A DNA stretch of 15,642 nt from an uncultured Oscillospiraceae bacterium (GTDB lineage: Bacteria; Bacillota; Clostridia; Oscillospirales; Oscillospiraceae), in contig CAKTKT010000044.1 in NCBI GenBank assembly GCA_934572325.1, positions 1-15,642 of the forward strand, given 5' to 3'. The stretch's first letter is position 1, and each line of letters starts with the position of its first letter. Shown piece after piece: positions 1 to 6,372 of the stretch. The notes below the pieces were generated by a model. It made no database searches, was not told where the DNA came from, and saw only the letters and a list, made by a program, of their open reading frames with translations. Made by a program: the position numbers and the translations under genes.

Positions 1-73
1 ACGCCAAGAGGGATTCGAACCCCCGACCTACTGCTTAGAAGGCAGTTGCTCTATCCTGCTGAGCTATTGGCGC
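1..73 (-). tRNA. tRNA-Arg (anticodon TCT)
   Basis: The reverse complement folds as a cloverleaf: acceptor GCGCCAA pairing with TTGGCGT (the first pair is G-U), D-arm GCTC/GAGC, anticodon stem ACTGC/GCAGT around the loop CTTCTAA, and a T-arm GGGGG/CCCTC around TTCGAAT. The anticodon is TCT, so it reads AGA/AGG arginine codons. The discriminator base and any CCA lie just outside the window, so the gene is cut by one base at the edge. It is downstream of tRNA-Gly, 25 bases away on the same strand, and probably co-transcribed from the promoter at 198-227. Confidence 0.95.
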
Positions 74-98
74 ATATCCAACCCAGCACCGTAGATGG

Positions 99-169
99 AG
101 CGGGTGATGGGAATCGAACCCACGTATCCAGCTTGGAAGGCTGGTGTTCTACCATTGAACTACACCCGC
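99..169 (-). tRNA. tRNA-Gly (anticodon TCC)
   Basis: The reverse complement gives acceptor GCGGGTG/CACCCGC plus discriminator T, D-arm GTTC/GAAC, anticodon stem CCAGC/GCTGG with loop CTTCCAA, and T-loop TTCGATT. Anticodon TCC reads GGA/GGG glycine codons. Length is 71 nt, normal for the short D-loop glycine type. No CCA is encoded. It is the promoter-proximal member of a two-tRNA unit. Confidence 0.95.
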
Positions 170-197
170 ACGGGTCTCTTCCTCATTCAGCCAAGAG

Positions 198-227
198 ATA
201 ATACCATACTTTGCGCCCGCCTGTCAA
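198..227 (-). promoter_or_regulatory. Promoter of the tRNA-Gly/tRNA-Arg unit
   Basis: On the minus strand there is a perfect -35 TTGACA (222-227), an 18-base spacer and -10 TATTAT (198-203) preceded by TGG, i.e. an extended -10. It lies about 30 bases upstream of tRNA-Gly and points at it, as expected for a sigma-A-type tRNA promoter. Confidence 0.8.
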
Positions 228-239
228 CTGCTTTTCACG

Positions 240-277
240 AAAAAATTTGCGGCGCGCCGAAATTTCCGACACGCCGC
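240..277 (-). terminator. Rho-independent terminator of the Ig-domain protein gene
   Basis: On the minus strand a GCGGCG/CGCCGC stem (272-277 with 249-254) encloses an A/T-containing loop with the palindrome GAAATTTC and is followed by AAATTTTTT. It sits 38 bases past the stop codon of the surface protein gene and just ahead of the tRNA promoter. Confidence 0.6.
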
Positions 278-314
278 GCTGTGTTTACCGAGACTTACCG
301 CGCCCTGCCGCGCG

Positions 315-1922
315 TCACCGACCTCTGCGCCCGAAGCGCGACTTGAGCTTGTAGAGCTTATACTCAAGCTGTGCCTTGAACTGCTCCGTGCCGCCCGCGT
401 TCATGATGAGCATATACGTGCCCAGCGCGATAAGGCACAAAAGCGCCGCGAGCATGATCGCAACGAGCACGCCGTTTTTCGAGCCGCCGCTGTGCTTTTG
501 CGGCGCGGTCGAGGGGCTTGCAGAGGGGCTTACTGAGGGGCTTACTGAGGGGCTGGGGGAGGCGCTTGCCGACGGGGAGACCGTGGGCGAGGGGCTGGCG
601 GAGGCGGAGTTGACGGTGACGGTGAACGTCGTCATCATGCCGCCGTAGCGCACGCGCACAGCCTGCGAGCCGGCGGTGGACAGCACGCTCGGCTCACAGG
701 TGAAGCCGGCGGTGATGAGCTTGTCGCCGAGCTTCAAAACGAGCCCCGAGGTATCAAGGCTGTCGCCGACGTTGTAGACGAGCTTGCCGGGGGAGGACGC
801 GATCTCAAGCGTGTTTGCCGTCTGCGCCGCCTGAACGGTGACGGTGAAGGTGCAGGTCTTGTTCTTATATGTCAGCGTAATCTCCTGATTGCCGGCGTTG
901 TTGAGCACGCGGGGCGCGTAGGTATAGCCGGAGTCGATGTCCTTATACGTGCCGTCCGCCATGTACGCGCGGAAAACAAGCCCCGCGGTGTCAAGCTGCT
1001 CGCCCTGCTTATACGTTGTCTTGTTTGGCAGAACGACCATGCCGATGCCCTGTATGCTGTCCTCCTCTGTCATGACTGTGACGGGCAGAGAGCAGATCTT
1101 CCCGCCGTAGGTCAGCTCCACGGCGATCGTGCCCGCGCTCGTGAAGATGGTGGGGAACACGTTGAAGCCGGAGGAAATGATCTGCTGTGTGCCGTCGCCG
1201 TAGTTGACGACGAGCGTCAGCCCCGCGGTGTCGATGGACTCGCCCACGGTGTAGCGGGTCTTGGCGGGCATGGTGTTTATCATGACGCTGCTCACGACCG
1301 GCTGCGTGACGCTGACGAGGATGGGCGCGGAGACTGCCGAGGCGGTCGCGCCGCCGTTGGTGTTCGTGACGACGCAGTAGTAGTAAGCCGTGCCGACGCT
1401 GGAGGTGTTCGCCATATACTCCGGTCCTGTCGCGCCGGGGAGCAGCGTTCCGCCGGAGGCTGCGCCGTTGGGCGAGAGATACCACTGATATGTGAGCTGC
1501 CCGTTGTCCGCGGCGCTCGCGGCGACGGTCAGGCGCGCCTCGCCGCCGATATAGCAGTTGACGCTGCCGGAGGTGTTGATGACCGGCGTGGCGGGGAGAA
1601 CGTCAAGATAGCAGGTTATGGAGTTTGTGACGATGGAGCCGTCGCCGACCGTGACGGTAAAGCTGTACTTTCCCGGGGCGGTGGGCGTGCCGGTGAGCAT
1701 GACCGTGCTCTGGAACGCATCGGTTTTGAGCTCGCACCCTGCGGGCAGCGGGCTGCTGCTCAGCACGCTCTCACCCGAGCCGAGCGTCGCTATCACCTGT
1801 GAAAGCGGCGTTCCGGCGGTCGCCTGCGGCAGACTCGTGAACTGCTCGGCATACGCAGGGGCAGGCAGTATCGCAAGCATCATAAGCACGGCAAAAGCCA
1901 ATGATATAATACGCTTTTTCAT
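315..1922 (-). CDS. Membrane-anchored Ig-like (Big_3) domain surface protein
   Basis: This 535-aa predicted surface protein has a signal peptide (residues 1-25, MKKR then a hydrophobic stretch ending AYA). An Ig-fold resembling putative-Ig (He_PIG) domains follows at about 27-110, then an Ig-like domain with the W/C core pattern at about 111-206. Three related Big_3-type repeats are recognised by the signature Y-x-x-G-[ED]-x-[LI]-D-T-[AS]-G-L at about 224, 304 and 383. A Ser/Pro/Ala linker (439-475) leads to one transmembrane helix (484-507) and a basic cytoplasmic tail. There is no LPXTG motif, so anchoring is by the C-terminal helix. The start at 1922 is chosen over the upstream ATG at 1985 because it has AAAGGA eight bases upstream and is followed at once by the signal peptide. 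Big_3 domains usually mediate adhesion or wall association; the ligand is unknown. It is a single gene with its own promoter and terminator. Confidence 0.88.
   Translation of the reverse strand: MKKRIISLAFAVLMMLAILPAPAYAEQFTSLPQATAGTPLSQVIATLGSGESVLSSSPLPAGCELKTDAFQSTVMLTGTPTAPGKYSFTVTVGDGSIVTNSITCYLDVLPATPVINTSGSVNCYIGGEARLTVAASAADNGQLTYQWYLSPNGAASGGTLLPGATGPEYMANTSSVGTAYYYCVVTNTNGGATASAVSAPILVSVTQPVVSSVMINTMPAKTRYTVGESIDTAGLTLVVNYGDGTQQIISSGFNVFPTIFTSAGTIAVELTYGGKICSLPVTVMTEEDSIQGIGMVVLPNKTTYKQGEQLDTAGLVFRAYMADGTYKDIDSGYTYAPRVLNNAGNQEITLTYKNKTCTFTVTVQAAQTANTLEIASSPGKLVYNVGDSLDTSGLVLKLGDKLITAGFTCEPSVLSTAGSQAVRVRYGGMMTTFTVTVNSASASPSPTVSPSASASPSPSVSPSVSPSASPSTAPQKHSGGSKNGVLVAIMLAALLCLIALGTYMLIMNAGGTEQFKAQLEYKLYKLKSRFGRRGR
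511..606 (-). repeat. 12-bp tandem repeat encoding the Ser/Pro linker
   Basis: A 12-base period runs for about eight units, with GAGGGGCTTACT perfectly duplicated at 523-546 and increasingly diverged units after that. On the coding strand each unit encodes four residues of the S-x-S-P type. The period is a multiple of three, so unit gain or loss would change linker length without frameshift. Confidence 0.8.
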
Positions 1923-1975
1923 CGTACAGTCCTTTCGTTTCGACGCGCGGTGATACGCGGCATCGTTGAGTGTAT

Positions 1976-2005
1976 ATAATGGCATAAAAACAGGGGATTT
2001 GTCAA
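1976..2005 (-). promoter_or_regulatory. Promoter of the Ig-domain protein gene
   Basis: On the minus strand there is a perfect TTGACA (2000-2005), then 18 bases, then CATTAT (1976-1981) as a modest -10. It points at the start codon at 1922 and supports that start over 1985, which lies beside the -10. Confidence 0.6.
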
Positions 2006-2078
2006 CAGCTACACTGTGAACAATGGTGGCTTTGGTGCATTTTCGTCAAAAAGAGCTAAAAAATCTTCGGCGCTGCGG

Positions 2079-2107
2079 TTGAGATAAGCACAATGCTGTG
2101 CTACAAT
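2079..2107 (+). promoter_or_regulatory. Promoter of the alpha-glucosidase/ispE unit, with internal palindrome
   Basis: TTGAGA (2079-2084), a 17-base spacer and TACAAT (2102-2107) form a good sigma-A-type promoter 42 bases ahead of the alpha-glucosidase start. The spacer contains a perfect inverted repeat, AGCACA-N4-TGTGCT (2087-2102), which runs into the first base of the -10. A repressor bound there would block RNA polymerase, so this is an operator candidate; no regulator is visible nearby. Confidence 0.7.
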
Positions 2108-2148
2108 ACTGATAATAAGAAGCGGACAAAGGAACGGAGGAAATCCCG

Positions 2149-3828
2149 ATGTCAAAAAATGAATGGTACAAGGAGATGGCGGTCTACCAGATATGGCCGC
2201 GCAGCTTCTGCGACGGCAACGGCGACGGTATCGGCGATCTCTGGGGCGTGCTGAGCAAGCTGGACTATATCAAGAGCCTCAACGTGGACGCGATATGGTT
2301 CTCCCCGCTCTATCCCTCGCCCAACGCCGACTACGGCTACGACATCTCCGACTATACGGACATACACCCCGACTACGGCAACCTTGAGATATTCAAAACC
2401 GTGCTGGACGAGGCGCACGAGCGGGGACTGCGCGTTTTCATGGATCTCGTCGTCAACCACACGTCCGACGAGCACCGCTGGTTCAAGGAGAGCCGCAAGA
2501 GCCGCACTAACCCGTACCATGACTACTATTACTGGCGTCCGGCGCAGTACATCGGCAAAAAGCGCCTGCCGCCGAACAACTGGACGAGCCAGTTCGAGGG
2601 CGGGGCATGGGAGTATGACAGTAACTTAGACGAATATTATCTGCATTTGTTCGCAAGAAAACAGCCGGATCTCAACATGGACAACCCGAAGGTGCGCGAA
2701 GAGGTCAAAAACATTATGCGCTTCTGGCTGGACATGGGCGTGGACGGGTTCAGGGAGGACGTGATAACCTACATCTCCAAGACCCCGGGACTGCCGAGCG
2801 TCTACCCGAAGCTGCCCGCCGCGAACGGTATGCAGCACTACTCCAACCGTCCGGACGTGCACCGCTATCTTGCGGAGTTCAAGCGCGACGTGCTGAGCGG
2901 GTATGACTGCTTCGTCGTGGGCGAGAGCCCGCTGACAACGCCGGAGATAGCGCTCAGATACGTCACGGAGGGCAAGGACAAGGTGCTCGACGAGATGATA
3001 GCCTTTTCGCACATGGAGGCGGACTGCTTCATGACGGACTTCGTGCCGCGTCCGTTCGACCTGAGGAAGATGAAGAGGGCGTTCACCTCGTGGCAGAAGA
3101 AGCTGGAGGGCAAGGGCTGGAACGCGCTGTACATTGAAAACCACGACCACCCGCGCATCATCTCCCGCTACGGCAGCGAGCAGTACTGGAAGGAGAGCGG
3201 GAAGATGCTGGCGGCAATGTATATGCTCCAGCGCGGCACGCCGTTCATCTATCAGGGGCAGGAGATCGGTATGCTCAACATCGCCCTGCCGAGGCTGGAT
3301 ATGTATAAGGACGTCATGACGGCAAACGCCGTGCGTCTCGCGTCGAAGCTCATGCCGGCAAAGAAGGTGCTCAAGCTCGTGCACGACCGCAGCCGCGAGA
3401 ACTCCCGCACGCCCATGCAGTGGAGCAATGAGCCCAACGCCGGCTTCAGCACCGCCGCGCCGTGGTTCTACGTCAACAGCAATTACCACAGCATAAACGT
3501 CCGCGACGAGGACGCGGACCCCGACTCCATCCTCAACTTCTACCGCGAGCTTATAAAGTTCAGAAAGAGCAGCCCCGTAGCGCTCTACGGCACATACAGG
3601 GAGCTTATGCCCGAAAGCCGCGAGTTATACGTGTACGAGCGGGAATATGAGGGGAAGCGGCTTCTGGTGGCGTGCTCGTTCACAAATAAGCTCGTCAGGT
3701 TCGAGCTGCCGTGGAGCTACAACCTTGAAAAGGCGGAGCTGGCGCTGGCAAACTATGAGCACAACTTCGTCATCGCCAACGGCTACACGACGCGCCCGTA
3801 TGAGCTGCGGGTGTATCTGTGGGGGTGA
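2149..3828 (+). CDS. GH13 (subfamily 31-like) alpha-glucosidase, probably oligo-1,6-glucosidase
   Basis: This 559-aa cytoplasmic glycoside hydrolase has no signal peptide. The conserved GH13 regions are all present: region I MDLVVNH at 98-104, the subfamily-31 marker QPDLN at 172-176, region II GFREDV with the predicted nucleophile D204, region III VGES with acid/base E259, and region IV ENHDHPR with D333. The residue after the nucleophile is Val205. In GH13_31 enzymes Val there goes with alpha-1,6 specificity (isomaltase type), while Thr or Ala goes with alpha-1,4, so isomaltose or isomalto-oligosaccharides are the likely substrates. Length matches the family. A GGAGG lies eight bases ahead of the ATG. 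It is followed without a gap by ispE. No sugar transporter or regulator gene is adjacent. A trehalulose- or dextran-type glucosidase is an alternative. Confidence 0.9.
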   Translation: MSKNEWYKEMAVYQIWPRSFCDGNGDGIGDLWGVLSKLDYIKSLNVDAIWFSPLYPSPNADYGYDISDYTDIHPDYGNLEIFKTVLDEAHERGLRVFMDLVVNHTSDEHRWFKESRKSRTNPYHDYYYWRPAQYIGKKRLPPNNWTSQFEGGAWEYDSNLDEYYLHLFARKQPDLNMDNPKVREEVKNIMRFWLDMGVDGFREDVITYISKTPGLPSVYPKLPAANGMQHYSNRPDVHRYLAEFKRDVLSGYDCFVVGESPLTTPEIALRYVTEGKDKVLDEMIAFSHMEADCFMTDFVPRPFDLRKMKRAFTSWQKKLEGKGWNALYIENHDHPRIISRYGSEQYWKESGKMLAAMYMLQRGTPFIYQGQEIGMLNIALPRLDMYKDVMTANAVRLASKLMPAKKVLKLVHDRSRENSRTPMQWSNEPNAGFSTAAPWFYVNSNYHSINVRDEDADPDSILNFYRELIKFRKSSPVALYGTYRELMPESRELYVYEREYEGKRLLVACSFTNKLVRFELPWSYNLEKAELALANYEHNFVIANGYTTRPYELRVYLWG

Positions 3829-3833
3829 CGACG

Positions 3834-4706
3834 GTGAGAGAGACGACCGAAAGGGCTTACGCCAAGCTCAACATCTCCCTCGACGTGACCGAGAAAAGGG
3901 ACGACGGCTTTCACAACATGGTCATGGTCATGCAGACCGTGTCGCTCGGCGACGATATACGCATTACGCTCAACGACGGCGGCTGCGTGCGCGCAAAAAC
4001 CGATCTGCACTTCATCCCGGGCGATGAGCGCAACCTCGCCGTGAAGGCGGCGCTGCGCTATCTCGCGGAGATAGGGGAGACGCGGCGCGGCGCGGAGATA
4101 GAGATAAAAAAGCGCATACCGGTGGGCGCGGGCATGGGCGGCGGCTCCGCCGACGCGGCGGCGGTGCTGCGCGCGATGAACCGCCTTTTTGACGGACGGC
4201 TCGACGGGGCGCGGCTGACGGAGATCTCCGGCGACGTCGGCTCGGACGTGCCGTTCTGCGTCGGCGGGGGCACGGCGCTCGCCGAGGGGCGCGGGGAGCG
4301 GCTCACGCCGCTGCCGGACTTCCCCGACTGTGCGTTCGTGATATGCAAGCCGGAGTTTTCCGTCTCCACGCCGGAGCTTTTCAGAAAGCTCGATATGCTC
4401 CGCTCGCGCCACCATCCGGACACCGCCGGCATTATAGAGGCGCTGCGCGCGGGCGAGCTGGGGCAGATATGCCGCAGGATGTACAACGTCTTTGAATATG
4501 TGGACGATCGGCGCATGAGGACCGTGGCGGAGCTGAAGGGCGCGCTGCTGGACGCGGGCGCGCTGGGCGCGGTCATGACGGGCACGGGCTCGGCAGTGTT
4601 CGGGATATTCCCCGACAAGGCGCAGGCGGACAGGGCGCTCGCGGCGCTTGACGGGATGGAGTGCTTTTGCCGCACGGCGCTGCCCGTGGGAAGATTGACC
4701 GTATAA
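3834..4706 (+). CDS. ispE: 4-diphosphocytidyl-2-C-methyl-D-erythritol kinase
   Basis: IspE phosphorylates CDP-methylerythritol in the MEP (non-mevalonate) isoprenoid pathway. The 290-aa GHMP-kinase-fold protein shows the N-terminal substrate motif AYAKLNISL followed by KRDDGFHNM, the ATP-binding glycine loop GAGMGGGSADAA, the GSDVPFCVGGG segment, and the C-terminal glycine motif MTGTGSAVFGIF. Length is normal. Three in-frame GTG starts exist, at 3819, 3825 and 3834. I prefer 3834 because GGGGGTG (3821-3827) sits at good distance as a ribosome binding site and the family usually starts a few residues before the AKLN motif. GTG 3825 would overlap the preceding stop codon in the classic GTGA arrangement. 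Either way it is translationally coupled or nearly so to the alpha-glucosidase, with which it has no pathway link. Confidence 0.93.
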   Translation: MRETTERAYAKLNISLDVTEKRDDGFHNMVMVMQTVSLGDDIRITLNDGGCVRAKTDLHFIPGDERNLAVKAALRYLAEIGETRRGAEIEIKKRIPVGAGMGGGSADAAAVLRAMNRLFDGRLDGARLTEISGDVGSDVPFCVGGGTALAEGRGERLTPLPDFPDCAFVICKPEFSVSTPELFRKLDMLRSRHHPDTAGIIEALRAGELGQICRRMYNVFEYVDDRRMRTVAELKGALLDAGALGAVMTGTGSAVFGIFPDKAQADRALAALDGMECFCRTALPVGRLTV

Positions 4707-4730
4707 GAATCAATATAACCGTCCATACTC
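4701..4730 (+). promoter_or_regulatory. Candidate sigma-F/sigma-G (forespore) promoter for spoIIR
   Basis: GTATA (4701-4705) fits the forespore -35 (GYATA/GHATR). Eighteen bases further, CATACTC (4724-4730) matches six of seven positions of the sigma-G -10 CATWHTA. Read with the sigma-F spacing of 15, the ten bases from 4721 match most of the sigma-F -10 as well. spoIIR is a known sigma-F target in Bacillus, which makes the placement meaningful. The -35 overlaps the end of ispE. Confidence 0.5.
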
Positions 4731-4780
4731 TTTTTACAGTCGGGAACGGCCGGCGAGTACATAAGAGCATGGACGGTTTT
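4717..4780 (+). terminator. Long hairpin between ispE and spoIIR, possible terminator
   Basis: Arms of 18 bases (4717-4734 and 4761-4778) pair with only two mismatches; the outer ten bases, AACCGTCCAT/ATGGACGGTT, are perfect. The 3' arm ends in TTTT (4777-4780), so it can serve as a rho-independent terminator of the glucosidase/ispE transcript. It ends only five bases ahead of the spoIIR start codon, and the only purine-rich ribosome-binding candidate (GGACGG, 4771-4776) is inside its 3' arm. Confidence 0.6.
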
Positions 4781-4784
4781 CATT

Positions 4785-5396
4785 ATGCGTCTTAGAGCAT
4801 TTGAACGTGTGAGAGTATTTGAAACGGCGCTGCTTCTGTCGCTGTGCGCGTCGCTGTGCGCCGGAACATGGGCGCAGGGGCAGCAGGCGGCGCTCAGCCG
4901 CGAGCTTGTGCGGCTGCACGTTGTGGCGGCGTCGGATGACGCGCGCGAGCAGGCGGTAAAGCTCGAGGTGCGCGACGCGGTGCTGGCGTATCTTGAGCCG
5001 CGGCTGGACGGAGCGGCGAGCTGCGCCGAGGCGCGCGAGCTTATCTCCGGCAGCTTGCAGGGCGTTGCCGAGGCGGCGGCGGAGCGCGCCGGAGGGCGCG
5101 GCGTGACCGTCACGCTCGCGCGAGAGCGCTTCCCCCTGCGCCGCTACGACAGCTTCACGCTCCCCGCGGGGGAATACGACTCCCTGCGCGTCACGCTGGG
5201 CGAGGGCAAGGGGCGCAACTGGTGGTGCGTGGTGTTCCCGCCGCTGTGCGCCCCAACGGTATCGGCGGCAGAGCTGAGCGAGACGATGAGCCGAGACGGC
5301 TACGCCGTCATCACCGAGAGCGAGGGGTATGAGCTTCGCTTCCGTGCGCTGGAGCTGTGGGGCGAGCTTATGGAGCATATAAACGGCGAGGCTTGA
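4785..5396 (+). CDS. spoIIR: Stage II sporulation protein R
   Basis: SpoIIR is made in the forespore, secreted to the intermembrane space, and triggers the SpoIIGA protease in the mother cell to process pro-sigma-E. The 203-aa protein has an N-terminal hydrophobic export segment (about residues 13-30). It then shows family hallmarks: LVRLHVVAASDD (41-52), KLEVRDAVL (59-67), LPAGEYDSLRV (126-136) and the near-invariant GKGRNWWCVVFPPLC (141-155). Length is at the short end of the family. The start codon at 4785 has only a weak GGACGG ribosome binding site eight bases upstream, and that lies inside the hairpin at 4717-4778. It follows ispE by 78 bases on the same strand but is probably independently expressed in sporulation. 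The product name is secure from the NWWC/PPLC motif. Confidence 0.92.
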   Translation: MRLRAFERVRVFETALLLSLCASLCAGTWAQGQQAALSRELVRLHVVAASDDAREQAVKLEVRDAVLAYLEPRLDGAASCAEARELISGSLQGVAEAAAERAGGRGVTVTLARERFPLRRYDSFTLPAGEYDSLRVTLGEGKGRNWWCVVFPPLCAPTVSAAELSETMSRDGYAVITESEGYELRFRALELWGELMEHINGEA

Positions 5397-5421
5397 AAAG
5401 CCGACAAATATACTATATTAT
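5393..5421 (+). promoter_or_regulatory. Promoter of the FAH-family gene
   Basis: TTGAAA (5393-5398), a 17-base spacer and TATTAT (5416-5421) lie 48 bases upstream of the ATG at 5469. The -35 overlaps the spoIIR stop codon. It indicates that the FAH gene is transcribed separately from spoIIR. Confidence 0.7.
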
Positions 5422-5468
5422 ATATACGCTGCTTTCCATATAATTAAAGCGAAAGGACTGTATGTATA

Positions 5469-6308
5469 ATGAGGATCTGCAATATCAGGGTCAACGGAGA
5501 GGCGCACCTCGGCGTTGTGACGGCGCGCGGCGTTGCGGACGCGACGGCGGCGGGCTGCCGAGAAACGATAGACGGCGTTATCGCGGGCGCGGAGCGCGCC
5601 GCGCTCGCCGAGATTGAGAGCAACGCGGCGCTGCCCGTCGTGGACGCGCCGGAGTATCTCAACGTCGTGAATACGCCCGGCAAGCTCGTGTGCGTGGGGC
5701 TGAACTACCGTGCGCACGCGGAGAAGGTCGATCTCAAGAGTGCCGAGGTGCCGATACTGTTTTCCAAATTCGCGGACGCGCTCGCCCCGTCGGGCGCGGC
5801 GGTGACGCTGCCCGCGTGGGAGGACAGCTACGACTACGAGGCGGAGCTTGTGATAGTGATGGGAAAACGCGCGTGGAACGTGACGGAGGAGGAAGCTGCA
5901 GAGTGCATCTTCGGCTACACCTGCGGCAACGACCTGAGCTGCCGCGCGCCGCAGAAGCGCACCAGTCAGTGGCTTATCGGCAAGGCGCTTCCGGGGTTCG
6001 GTCCGTGCGGCCCGTGCATCGTCACGGCGGACGGCTTTGACCCTGCAGCGGGCAAGCGCATAAGAAGCTGGGTCAACGGCGAGCTGCGGCAGGACGGCAG
6101 CACCGCCGACATGATCCACTCCTGCGCGCGCATCGTCAGCTATGCCTCGCGCTACATCGCGCTTGAGCCGTGCGATCTCATCTTCACCGGCACGCCCAGC
6201 GGCGTCGCCCTTGAAAAGCACGGGGAGGAGCAGCAGTGGCTGCGCCCGGGCGACGTGGTGGACGTTGAGATCGAGGGGATCGGACGTCTGACGAACAAAA
6301 TGGTATAA
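5469..6308 (+). CDS. Fumarylacetoacetate hydrolase (FAH) family protein
   Basis: This 279-aa protein has an N-terminal lead-in and a full FAH catalytic domain from about residue 70. The opening motif KLVCVGLNYRAHAEKV contains H83. The divalent-metal ligands appear as E124 and E126 in DYEAELVIV, with D155 in GNDLSCR, and the domain ends with FTGTPSGVA and the terminal GRLTNKMV. The family includes 2-keto-4-pentenoate hydratases, acylpyruvases and oxaloacetate decarboxylase/tautomerases. The length and the TGTPSGV signature fit acylpyruvase or oxaloacetate tautomerase-like members, but substrate cannot be read from sequence alone. AAAGGA lies 11 bases upstream of the chosen ATG. A second ATG at 5462 is in another frame. 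It has its own promoter and terminator, with no aromatic-degradation genes around it. Confidence 0.88.
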   Translation: MRICNIRVNGEAHLGVVTARGVADATAAGCRETIDGVIAGAERAALAEIESNAALPVVDAPEYLNVVNTPGKLVCVGLNYRAHAEKVDLKSAEVPILFSKFADALAPSGAAVTLPAWEDSYDYEAELVIVMGKRAWNVTEEEAAECIFGYTCGNDLSCRAPQKRTSQWLIGKALPGFGPCGPCIVTADGFDPAAGKRIRSWVNGELRQDGSTADMIHSCARIVSYASRYIALEPCDLIFTGTPSGVALEKHGEEQQWLRPGDVVDVEIEGIGRLTNKMV

Positions 6309-6313
6309 AACGC

Positions 6314-6345
6314 AATATCCCGCCGGATGAACACGGCGGGATATT
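6314..6345. terminator. Bidirectional terminator between convergent FAH and M48 genes
   Basis: Perfect 12-base inverted repeat, AATATCCCGCCG / CGGCGGGATATT, around an 8-base loop. It lies 5 bases past the FAH stop and 27 bases past the M48 stop. On the minus strand the stem is followed by GCGTTTTAT; on the plus strand by CATATT, so the U-tract is poor in both directions but better for the M48 gene. Confidence 0.75.
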
Positions 6346-6372
6346 CATATTCGGCGCTTCCTTAGGGCGGGG

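Noticed and set aside
1923..1985. Upstream start at 1985 for the Ig-domain protein
   Set aside because: It would put 21 charged residues before a standard signal peptide and lies next to the -10; the internal ATG at 1922 has a good ribosome binding site.
4058..5113. 351-codon minus-strand frame opposite ispE and spoIIR
   Set aside because: Ser/Pro/Ala-rich shadow; both genes on the plus strand have strong family motifs.
5418..6221. Long minus-strand open frame opposite the FAH gene
   Set aside because: Arg/Ala/His-rich translation typical of the antisense of a G+C-rich gene; the FAH frame has clear family motifs.
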